A stretch of 30,367 nt of DNA from positions 1 through 30,367 of IMG/VR virus record IMGVR_UViG_3300008107_004856; one strand, 5' to 3'. Each line of letters opens with the position of its first letter. Positions within the stretch are counted from its first letter, which is position 1. The translations under genes and the position numbers were made by a program. Below the pieces are notes generated by a model. The model was given only the letters and a program-made list of their open reading frames with translations, was not told where the DNA came from and searched no databases. Positions 23,453 through 30,367 of the stretch are shown here, one piece after another. Source of the DNA: a virus.

Positions 23453-26193
23453 ATTTTAATTGTTTTACAAAAATTATAAAATTCTTCTAATTCAGGGAAA
23501 GTTTTGCAAAAATTAGTACCTCTACGTTTGTCGTGTTCAGAAAAATACTTATAAAAACTATATCTATTTTTCATTTGTTGATTTGCATCTTGTGGTGATA
23601 CCATCCAATCATAAATTCTCTTTACCTTTTGTACTTCTACATCACTATATCCAATATGTTTGTTATCAAATGATGGTGACGCATAATATGTTATCAACTT
23701 TGTTTGGTTAATAATATGATTAGAAAAATCGTATGGTAAGATTTGAACCGTTTGGTGTAATGGAAATCTTAAATATGATGTATCTAAAAATACCGCTGAG
23801 TTCCAGTATCTATCAGTTGATGCGTATGTATTTTTTAACTTATACACATTATTAATCAACTTATCATAATTAAATACTGATAATGCATTATAGGTAACCA
23901 TAAATGTAATAATAACTCTTGGACATGCCGTAAGTATTTTATTTACATTATCCCAAAAGCGAGGGAATTCCAAACCCGTTCTAATATATTCTGCCTGCTC
24001 ACCCCATGTATCGCAAGATGTAAATATTACAATTTCTTTTGCTCTACCCTCATCTTCGATTCTCTTTATTTTTTCAATAAATTTATCAATTAAAGTATCA
24101 GGTACTCCTAAATTAGAATTGAATGCAAGTTTTAATTCTCTATTTGGATTTGGATGTTCAATAATGTAATCCAATACTTTCCAAGTATCTTTACTCATTA
24201 ATGGTTCACCACCGGTAATTCTAAAAGTATGTAAATCTTTATATAAATCAGGCCACCACTTCCAAAATGCATCAACATATGGGTTATAATCTCTATGAGG
24301 AATTGGTAATTTATCCTCATTTTTCATCCAATCAATTGCATTAAACCTATCCAATGTTGGATATTCACCATATTGTTGAATTTCTTCCATCCAAGTTGAA
24401 CTATATGCTGGGCCACAATATGAACATTTAAAATTACATGCATTACTGAATGAAACCTCTACATATTTTGGGTTATAATCATCTCTCCAATTTGAATTAA
24501 ATATTTCTTCTTTAAATGGATATGACCAACTTTCTCCTGATTTGAAAATTCTATCACTAAATCTATCGGAATTATCCTCTACATTCCAACAATAATCACA
24601 TTCTTCAGGCCTTCCACCTTGTAACATTTCTTTTCTACGAAGTTTTTTATATCTCGTATTATGAAGTGCCGATGGATTACGTGCAATTTCTGATTGTGAA
24701 ATTTTATGAGTACGTGGATGGTGACATGAGTGATTGTGGCCGCTTTGTAATTGTAAAGTTACTTGTGTCCATTTTGCAAGACACATACCTTTACCCATTT
24801 CATCCAATTCATCCTTAACCCTTAAATATATGGGGTTTTCAAACTTTTCTTTATCTTTATTGATTCCGTCACTTTTATAATCTATATTTCCTTGTTGCAT
24901 TTGTAGAACATATCTTCTTTCATTTGCTGCCGTAGTTTCTCCCTTTGCCCACTTATCTATTCCACCGATTTTAACCAATCCTTCCGTTTGGTGTGGTAAA
25001 CATCTGAATTTTCCATCTCGTCTATGTGGTAAAATTGTATGTGGAATTTCTATTTTTTCTTTTTTTAATTCAATATTTTCCATTTCACCAAACTCCAAAT
25101 TCATTGTAAAAATGTCTAATACTAAATTATCTTCAGGACAATTATTATGTAATTCTTTAATCTCATTCGCATTTAAACACCTATCCCACATTTGAATTTT
25201 AGCAATACCACCTTTAAAAAATTCTTCTTTGGGAGATTTGGAATAACCTACATAAAATGGTTCCATTCCATATTTTTTTAATGGTTCTATAAAACTTAAT
25301 GGAGATTGTGTACCGGTTCCCAATCTTGCATCACTTTCTCTACCATTTAAATAAAAATGTATTTTATTATTTTCAGTATCTACGGCCATAGTAACCCAAC
25401 TCCATTGATTTTCATATCTCTTAATCCATTGATACAAATGTCCTTTCATTCTATCCCAAAGTTGCATTGTATATGCTCTACTATTATTAAATGACAATCC
25501 CCAATCATATCCTGGTTTTCTAAAAATTGGATATTCAACAAACTTTCGTTCTTCATCTCCAATCAACCAAATAGGAACTTTTTCAATTTGCTGGTCAGCT
25601 TTTACTAATACTGAAATTGTATGTGAATTAGAAAGACAATCTCTTTGTTCTCTACTAGGTCTAAATTGAATTTTAGAATTTACACCATTAAAGTATGCCA
25701 CATATAACTCCTCATTATAATCTAATTTTGTTTTATCTGCATAACCTTCCATTACACATCTCCAAAACAAATCGTCATCTTCCATACCCCAATCCCAATA
25801 TCCATTTGAATATCCATTAGTTCTCTCTACTTGTTCTTTTGAAAATACAACTGCTCCACCAAAATACTCTTCATATTTTAGTTGATAGTCTGATTGTGAT
25901 ATTCGAACTGCAATGTGTTGTGGGTTTTCTTCTGGGAATGAATAATCACAACTTTCATCTTCTGGTACCATATCAATATCATGCCAAACAATGTAATCAC
26001 ATCCATCATCAAAAGCGTATTTTGCTGCAATGTTTTTCATTAACCCTCTATTGAATAATTTATCATCGCATTGGTGTGCTAAATAAATTGTATGTTCTAT
26101 TCCCTTTTCGGTTAAAAACTTTGATACATGTGGAACAAATATATTCATATGTTCCTCTCTATTTCTATATGGTACGCATACTCCTAATTTCAT
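23449..26193 (-). CDS. GT7 (beta-1,4-galactosyltransferase-like) with LamG insertion, fused to radical SAM enzyme
   Basis: This 914-residue protein joins three modules. The GT7 part has CVPYRNREEH (6-15), LFNRG (46-50), the metal-binding DID (72-74), YFGGAVVFSKEQ (110-121) and WDWGMEDDD (133-141), closely matching vertebrate B4GALT motifs. A LamG-like domain (about 165-350, ending GGIAKIQMWDRCLNANEI) follows, and then the rest of GT7 (about 385-445, with H401 in LPHQTEG). From about 470 a radical SAM unit begins: a Cys/His-rich N-terminal cluster (SGHNHSCHHP, ECDYC), CxxxCxxC at C586/C590/C593, and ITGGEPLMS. This resembles the twitch-domain radical SAM proteins of phages. It could bind a glycan, extend it and modify it in one polypeptide. 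Membrane segments are absent. The fusion start and end are clean, with no sign of frameshift. Confidence 0.88.
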   Translation of the reverse strand: MKLGVCVPYRNREEHMNIFVPHVSKFLTEKGIEHTIYLAHQCDDKLFNRGLMKNIAAKYAFDDGCDYIVWHDIDMVPEDESCDYSFPEENPQHIAVRISQSDYQLKYEEYFGGAVVFSKEQVERTNGYSNGYWDWGMEDDDLFWRCVMEGYADKTKLDYNEELYVAYFNGVNSKIQFRPSREQRDCLSNSHTISVLVKADQQIEKVPIWLIGDEERKFVEYPIFRKPGYDWGLSFNNSRAYTMQLWDRMKGHLYQWIKRYENQWSWVTMAVDTENNKIHFYLNGRESDARLGTGTQSPLSFIEPLKKYGMEPFYVGYSKSPKEEFFKGGIAKIQMWDRCLNANEIKELHNNCPEDNLVLDIFTMNLEFGEMENIELKKEKIEIPHTILPHRRDGKFRCLPHQTEGLVKIGGIDKWAKGETTAANERRYVLQMQQGNIDYKSDGINKDKEKFENPIYLRVKDELDEMGKGMCLAKWTQVTLQLQSGHNHSCHHPRTHKISQSEIARNPSALHNTRYKKLRRKEMLQGGRPEECDYCWNVEDNSDRFSDRIFKSGESWSYPFKEEIFNSNWRDDYNPKYVEVSFSNACNFKCSYCGPAYSSTWMEEIQQYGEYPTLDRFNAIDWMKNEDKLPIPHRDYNPYVDAFWKWWPDLYKDLHTFRITGGEPLMSKDTWKVLDYIIEHPNPNRELKLAFNSNLGVPDTLIDKFIEKIKRIEDEGRAKEIVIFTSCDTWGEQAEYIRTGLEFPRFWDNVNKILTACPRVIITFMVTYNALSVFNYDKLINNVYKLKNTYASTDRYWNSAVFLDTSYLRFPLHQTVQILPYDFSNHIINQTKLITYYASPSFDNKHIGYSDVEVQKVKRIYDWMVSPQDANQQMKNRYSFYKYFSEHDKRRGTNFCKTFPELEEFYNFCKTIKI

Positions 26194-27602
26194 TATATTG
26201 CTACATTTATTTGAGTTATATTATTATCATATTTATTTATACCATAAACATAGTATTCTAATGTAGAAAGTCCATCATTATTTATTAAAGAAATATGATT
26301 TCTAACTTCGTTTTGAAATCTCAATTGATTCCATCTGGTACATTGATTTTTCCATTTATCGCCTACAAATCCATTTTCTTCATGTGGCAATAATTGAAAC
26401 ATTGATTTTTTTCTATATGGTATTTTAATTTTAGTATATTCCTCCAATTCTGGTGTAACAATCGAACAACCTATTATTTCTCCATTATTATCGTTTCCAG
26501 ATAAATCTTTTAAATTATAATTTTGTACATAATCTGCATCATAATATGTTTTAAGAAATATTCCTGTATTTAGTTTTTTTAGAGATTTATTTGTTTTGGA
26601 TATATCTTCTATTTGACTATCGGATAACAATGTATCGTAATATGCAAAAGAATCAACTAAACCTTTAAAATAATTTGGAATAATTTCTCTATCAGGAGAA
26701 CCAACTCCAATGAAAAAATTAGGTTTATTTCTATATGGATATAATCTTGTACATGGTCTGGTTTCTCCTATATATTCTCCGTCTTGGTATACTTTGAATC
26801 TATTATCGGATGCATCAAATGTTACAACCATATTTGTTTTATAGTTGGTTTTAATATTTGAATTGACATATAATGCATTATTCCTATTGTCAAATGCACA
26901 AAAGTTATAACGTCTAAACGATGTATAAGAAATTGCTAAATCATAACCAGGAACACTAAATACCGTATATTCATCGGAATCTTTTAAATGATTTAACTCA
27001 GGCGGATTTGGATAAAATGAAATAAAAATTGTAAAACTAGAAGTAAAATCAATGATATTTTTTGATTTTACATATGAATTTATTCCATTAAATTCTAATG
27101 CTTTTTTGTTTGAATTTAAATTTTTAATTTTTAATTCATCTAATTTTACAAATTTCTCTTTACATCTTAAAAGTAGGTCATCATCTTCATATCCCCATCC
27201 CCAATATTTGTTAGAATATCCATCTATTTGTTCAAATATGTCTATTGGAAATAAAGTAACTCCACCGAAATATTCATCAAATACGATTGTTTTTTGTTTT
27301 GATGATATTGTAATAAAATCCGTTGCCAAATGTAATGGAATGTCGGAATAAGAATAGTCTACATCTATTGGTAACATATCAACATCATGAAATACAACAT
27401 AGTCACATCCCAATTCTTTTGCATGTTTAAATCCAATATTAAGGAGCATACCTCTATTGAATAGTTTTGCATCATCTTGCTCAACAATTATAATTTCAAA
27501 ATCAATTTTTTGATTTTTTAAATATTCAACAATTTTTTGTTTAAAAATAGCAAGTTGTTCAAAACGATTTCTATAAGGAACTATGATTCCTAATTTATGC
27601 AT
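26193..27602 (-). CDS. GT7 (beta-1,4-galactosyltransferase-like) with LamG-like insertion
   Basis: This 469-residue paralogue of the first two modules of the next gene has GIIVPYRNRFEQ (5-16), LFNRGMLLNIGF (47-58), the metal site HDVDMLP (72-78), YFGGVTLFP (111-119) and YWGWGYEDDD (133-142), matching B4GALT1 motif for motif. A LamG-like domain runs from about 166 to 385: FNGINSYV, an end motif GLVDSFAYYDTLLSDSQIE, then the normally N-terminal LSGNDNNGEIIG. GT7 sequence then resumes (395-469) with H407 and NNDGLSTLEYYV, aligning with the C-terminal SDGLNSLTYQV of B4GALT1. LamG is therefore inserted in the catalytic fold, where B4GALT has its mobile loop. It probably transfers a hexose to a bound glycan or peptide acceptor. 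Confidence 0.88.
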   Translation of the reverse strand: MHKLGIIVPYRNRFEQLAIFKQKIVEYLKNQKIDFEIIIVEQDDAKLFNRGMLLNIGFKHAKELGCDYVVFHDVDMLPIDVDYSYSDIPLHLATDFITISSKQKTIVFDEYFGGVTLFPIDIFEQIDGYSNKYWGWGYEDDDLLLRCKEKFVKLDELKIKNLNSNKKALEFNGINSYVKSKNIIDFTSSFTIFISFYPNPPELNHLKDSDEYTVFSVPGYDLAISYTSFRRYNFCAFDNRNNALYVNSNIKTNYKTNMVVTFDASDNRFKVYQDGEYIGETRPCTRLYPYRNKPNFFIGVGSPDREIIPNYFKGLVDSFAYYDTLLSDSQIEDISKTNKSLKKLNTGIFLKTYYDADYVQNYNLKDLSGNDNNGEIIGCSIVTPELEEYTKIKIPYRKKSMFQLLPHEENGFVGDKWKNQCTRWNQLRFQNEVRNHISLINNDGLSTLEYYVYGINKYDNNITQINVAI

Positions 27603-27816
27603 CTTTCTTTTCTTCCTCTTTTGGAACTAGTTTATGAAATTCTGCCAAGTACCATTGGATTCTGGCACTCCATTCTTCTTTATCGATTTCTTCGAACCAA
27701 ATTGTAAGTGCGTCTACTGAATTTGCGATTTTTTCTAAAGCTTTAACTTTTCTCTGTTCTAATAATAACAAATCGTCTTGTAATGGGTTTGTTTCTGTTT
27801 TTTTAGCTGTTGCCAT
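27595..27816 (-). CDS. Small helical protein, unknown
   Basis: This 73-residue protein has a short polar N-terminus (MATAKKTETNPLQDD), a heptad-like helix (LLLLEQRKVKALEKIANSVD), a tryptophan-rich helix (EEWSARIQWYLAEFHKL) and an acidic/basic tail. No family is recognised. It is the first gene after the only sizeable gap of the glycan region (53 nt), which holds a good promoter candidate, and its stop overlaps the next start by 8 nt. It may be a chaperone or scaffold for the GT7 proteins, but only position supports that. Confidence 0.65.
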   Translation of the reverse strand: MATAKKTETNPLQDDLLLLEQRKVKALEKIANSVDALTIWFEEIDKEEWSARIQWYLAEFHKLVPKEEEKKDA

Positions 27817-27836
27817 AACTTAATTTATTTAATATA

Positions 27837-27868
27837 TAAATGTACAATATTTTTTTTATATTACCAAA
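27837..27868 (-). promoter_or_regulatory. Candidate Bacteroidetes-type promoter of the GT7 gene group
   Basis: On the minus strand TTTG (27868-27865) is followed after exactly 20 nt by TACATTTA (27844-27837), which ends 20 nt before the ATG at 27816. Spacing and element match the portal-gene candidate at 2196-2227. It would start a transcript covering the small helical protein and the GT7 genes. Confidence 0.45.
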
Positions 27869-27869
27869 T

Positions 27870-28718
27870 TTATATTGATATTATTTTTTTTAATAATTTA
27901 TTCCAATGTGGATAATCCCACACTCCAATATTTTCAATCATAAATTCTGGATTAGTAATATCAATTTTAAATCTAGTTTTTGCCAGTGCTCTATACATTT
28001 TCCTATATTCTTCTGAATAAGAATAATCTTTCATAACATTTGCAACTTCTCTAATTCTATCTCCACAACTACTATCCCATTTGAAATGATGTACCTCAAC
28101 ACTATATACATCAATGGGTGCAATTAGTGGGTGATTCCAACCTTGCCATTTCCATGTAGTTTGGCCATCTATTTTTGCATAATGTTGTCCGGGTGTTACT
28201 TCAATATAACCTTTCATTATACAAATTTTATTTGGACATGCACCACTTAATGGATATCTGAAAAATCCTGCCAATGGAAATTGTTTAAATATATCCTCTT
28301 CATCATTTATTTCAGGAAAAGTTCCATCTATACCAATTCTATCTATAAAACCACCTCTAACTAATTCCCAACCATTTTCTTCACAATCTTTTATAATTTC
28401 TGATAATTCTTTTGAATAGATATGAAACTCATCATCATCTGATACTATCCACCAATCTTCTGGATACATTAATTTTGTTTCATTATATAATTGTGTTACA
28501 TATTCCCAATTATATTTTTCTCTTACTTCTCTTCTTACTATTTTAGCATTTGAAAATTTAGAAACAATTTCTTTTACTGAATCGTATGTAGAAAAATTTT
28601 CCCATTCATATACTACAACAAAAATTTCATCCACAATTTCAGCATAGTGACTTAACATATGCCATAGAGTGTTTGTTCTACTTCCTGTTACTGTAACTAA
28701 TCTTATTTTTTTATTCAT
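27870..28718 (-). CDS. Glycosyltransferase family 2-like (GT-A)
   Basis: This 282-residue protein opens with KIRLVTVTGSRTN (about 4-16), a first strand with a nucleotide-side loop, then VDEIFVVVYEWEN. It has the DxD-type metal motif VSDDDE at 92-97 after YPEDWWI. Late in the chain is VYSVEVHHFKWDS, the His/Lys segment typical of small GT-A enzymes of the GT2/GT92-like type. The YNETKLMYP region before the DDD is the usual donor-facing helix. The donor is unknown. It lies 7 nt from the methyltransferase gene upstream and ends at the 53-nt promoter gap. Confidence 0.75.
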   Translation of the reverse strand: MNKKIRLVTVTGSRTNTLWHMLSHYAEIVDEIFVVVYEWENFSTYDSVKEIVSKFSNAKIVRREVREKYNWEYVTQLYNETKLMYPEDWWIVSDDDEFHIYSKELSEIIKDCEENGWELVRGGFIDRIGIDGTFPEINDEEDIFKQFPLAGFFRYPLSGACPNKICIMKGYIEVTPGQHYAKIDGQTTWKWQGWNHPLIAPIDVYSVEVHHFKWDSSCGDRIREVANVMKDYSYSEEYRKMYRALAKTRFKIDITNPEFMIENIGVWDYPHWNKLLKKIISI

Positions 28719-28725
28719 TCTTTTT

Positions 28726-29484
28726 TTAAAGCTTTCTTGTTAGTAGTGCTAAACCTGTACTTGAAGAAGATGTACCGAACCTACGAAAATTTTTTAACTT
28801 TACCAAATTCCAATCACTATTTTTTTCTAAATCTTTAATATATTTTGCAGGCCCATCGAAAGTTGCAAAATCTTGCTTAGCATTTTCGGTTACAATAAAT
28901 GTATCATGATATGTTTGGTCTATGTCGTGAATTGTAATAATACCATTTTCAGACATAATTGTTGAGTATAATTCAAAATCTTTTTTTACACCTTCATATG
29001 AATGGTCTCCGTCAATATGTAAATAATCAATTTTAATATCCTGTCTTACAAAATAATCATAGAAAGTTCTTTCGGAAGTTTCTAATATAACTTGTGGTGA
29101 AAAATGTTGTCTTAAAAATGAATTTTCATTTGTCCAATCGGTAAAACCACCAACACTATTTGCTGCGTCAACAATTATAGTAGTTCCAATGTCACCCCAC
29201 TCCAAAGAATTATCACCTTCAAATATTCCCTGTTCCCAAAGGTCTCGTCTAGCTTGTGTCATTAAACGTGGAATAAAACCACCTCCTGACCCAATACAGA
29301 CACAAACTTTGGCACGATTGAACATTATAAGGGAATAAATTAAAAGTCCGTCTCCTAAATGTAAATCAGTTGCACCATGCGACCAACGATATTTTATAGG
29401 TTCCAATATCATATTACCATTTTCATCAATTGTGTGATTATTGGTTAGATATTGTTTAATGTATTCTTTATTAAATAAGTCCAT
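28726..29484 (-). CDS. Class I SAM-dependent methyltransferase
   Basis: This 252-residue protein has Rossmann motif I VCVCIGSGGGF (60-70), a TTIIVDAAN acidic strand (101-109), and LHIDGDHSYEGVKKDFE (155-171) followed by GIITIHDID. This arrangement is that of Methyltransf_24/rhamnosyl O-methyltransferase and cephalosporin-hydroxylase-like families. The HGATDLHLGDGLL segment before motif I is a lid-like region. Sugar O-methylation fits the neighbouring glycan genes, though small-molecule or protein methylation is not excluded. It overlaps the upstream SGNH-like gene by 14 nt. Confidence 0.8.
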   Translation of the reverse strand: MDLFNKEYIKQYLTNNHTIDENGNMILEPIKYRWSHGATDLHLGDGLLIYSLIMFNRAKVCVCIGSGGGFIPRLMTQARRDLWEQGIFEGDNSLEWGDIGTTIIVDAANSVGGFTDWTNENSFLRQHFSPQVILETSERTFYDYFVRQDIKIDYLHIDGDHSYEGVKKDFELYSTIMSENGIITIHDIDQTYHDTFIVTENAKQDFATFDGPAKYIKDLEKNSDWNLVKLKNFRRFGTSSSSTGLALLTRKL

Positions 29485-30256
29485 TTGGAATTAATATTTT
29501 TGGTAATATAAATTCATTATAAAAATTATATGATTGATGTTTATCAAAATGAAAATTTACTTTTGGATATTCATTTTTTTCTTTGTATAACCATTCCAAC
29601 ATACCACCACCCATTGGATTTCTTTCCTCATCGGAAAATACAAATTTATCATAATTTATTTTTTTCAATAAAAATGGTAATCCATCGGTATCTTCAAATG
29701 TTGCTTGCATTCTTTCTATGTTTTCCAATACATTTGTTTTTAAATTATAATAATCACCACCCGATTCCATTAAATTTTGTATTTGTTGAATTGTTGTTGA
29801 TAATGTAAATAAATTACCAATTGTAATCATACTATATGAAACATTTTCCGATTCCAATAATTGTTGAATGAATAATATATTTTCTAATGTATCAATCACC
29901 GCACCATATACTGAATAATAGTGTTTATAAAAATATTCATTCTTTCCTTCCAAATTTGAACCCATTGGCCAGTATCTAACAAACTGATTATGCTCTTCGT
30001 GTTGTATTGGATAATCCCACCTATCAATTGTACTCCATTGTACTATTATATGGTCCCAGTTTTCTTCCAAAACTTTTTTAGTAACTATTCTTTTTATAAG
30101 TTCATTACTTGCACCTGGCATACTTAAATTCATGACATATATCTCATCACCAATTTCTTTGGTAATCCAATCTCCCCAACACTCATGTAAATTATCATTA
30201 CCATCCCACACTTTATGTGAAAATGAACAACCAACTATTAATATTTTTTTTCTCAT
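29471..30256 (-). CDS. SGNH/GDSL-like protein (fourth copy)
   Basis: This 261-residue protein has VGCSFS (8-13) at the SGNH block I position, VMNLSMPGASNELIKR as the Gly/Asn block, IIVQWSTIDRW (compare IAQWSNFSRQ in 11488-12561) and GGGMLEWLYKE (compare GGIIEWAIRNW). HFDKHQSYNFYNEF near the C-terminus could supply the last catalytic pair (D-x-H). It belongs to the same QW/GG-EW subfamily as the two long paralogues but is about 100 residues shorter. A glycan acyl esterase or transferase role is inferred. The ATG follows the stop of the upstream partial gene by 2 nt. Confidence 0.6.
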   Translation of the reverse strand: MRKKILIVGCSFSHKVWDGNDNLHECWGDWITKEIGDEIYVMNLSMPGASNELIKRIVTKKVLEENWDHIIVQWSTIDRWDYPIQHEEHNQFVRYWPMGSNLEGKNEYFYKHYYSVYGAVIDTLENILFIQQLLESENVSYSMITIGNLFTLSTTIQQIQNLMESGGDYYNLKTNVLENIERMQATFEDTDGLPFLLKKINYDKFVFSDEERNPMGGGMLEWLYKEKNEYPKVNFHFDKHQSYNFYNEFILPKILIPNGLI

Positions 30257-30258
30257 TT

Positions 30259-30367
30259 TTAAAAAATAAAATTTTGAATTTGTTTTATATCATTCGAATA
30301 TTTTGCAAATATTTTTTGTTTTGTATCTTTTAATTTATGTTTATTTTCCTCATAAAAATTATTAATA
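30259..30367 (-). CDS. C-terminal end of a gene entering from the right edge
   Basis: A minus-strand frame is open from the window edge for 35 codons and stops with TAA at 30261-30259, 2 nt before the next ATG at 30256. That spacing matches the rest of the operon. The visible residues are Lys/Asn/Glu-rich and end KYSNDIKQIQNFIF. In A/T-rich DNA an open frame of this length is only modest evidence. No family can be named. Confidence 0.5.
   Translation of the reverse strand, partial: INNFYEENKHKLKDTKQKIFAKYSNDIKQIQNFIF

Noticed and set aside
27845-27864. Weak A/T hairpin as a terminator after the glycosyltransferase gene
   Set aside because: Arms are only about 5 A/T pairs; the stretch is better explained as the promoter spacer.

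Overview
The window looks like part of the genome of a large, AT-rich tailed phage of the T4 superfamily. The terminase large subunit (2808-4418) and the gp20-type portal (432-2174) are recognisable from their own motifs. They sit beside small conserved genes of the kind that flank them in T4-like phages. Every supported gene is on the minus strand, so transcription runs from the right end to the left. Genes are packed tightly, often with TAATG or ATGA stop/start overlaps. No tRNA, rRNA, CRISPR array, transposase or integrase was seen. Start codons are preceded by A/T-rich leaders with almost no Shine-Dalgarno sequence. Two gaps carry TTTG-N20-TAYATTTA, close to the Bacteroidetes promoter type. 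A Bacteroidetes (flavobacterial) host is therefore my best guess, but it is an inference.

Layout in transcription order. Positions 30367-27870 hold the tail of a gene entering from outside the window, an SGNH-like protein, a SAM methyltransferase and a glycosyltransferase. A gap with a good promoter candidate follows. Positions 27816-22694 hold a small helical protein, two beta-1,4-galactosyltransferase-like (GT7) enzymes that each carry a LamG-like domain inside the GT7 fold (one also fused to a radical SAM enzyme), and a stand-alone LamG-like protein. Positions 22684-10065 form a sugar-modification cassette: three SDR epimerase/reductases, an RmlC-type 3,5-epimerase, the two halves of a very small thiamine-diphosphate enzyme, a radical SAM enzyme, three related putative glycosyltransferases, three SGNH-like proteins and an unlisted 45-residue ORF.

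Positions 10050-5791 encode a 1419-residue protein with an NMN-adenylyltransferase-like domain, an HExxH metalloprotease-like motif and a C-terminal ligase-type nucleotidyltransferase. Positions 5745-1 are the packaging and head region: a Cys-knuckle protein, a membrane-anchored protein, terminase, a Cys-rich conserved protein, portal, and the start of a conserved head-region protein.

The glycan genes together could make or activate an unusual deoxy or branched sugar, transfer it and decorate it by methylation and acylation. The acceptor (virion protein, phage-made glycan or host surface polysaccharide) cannot be told from sequence. The most unusual items are the LamG insertions in GT7, the GT7-LamG-radical SAM fusion, the minimal split thiamine enzyme and the 1419-residue multidomain protein.
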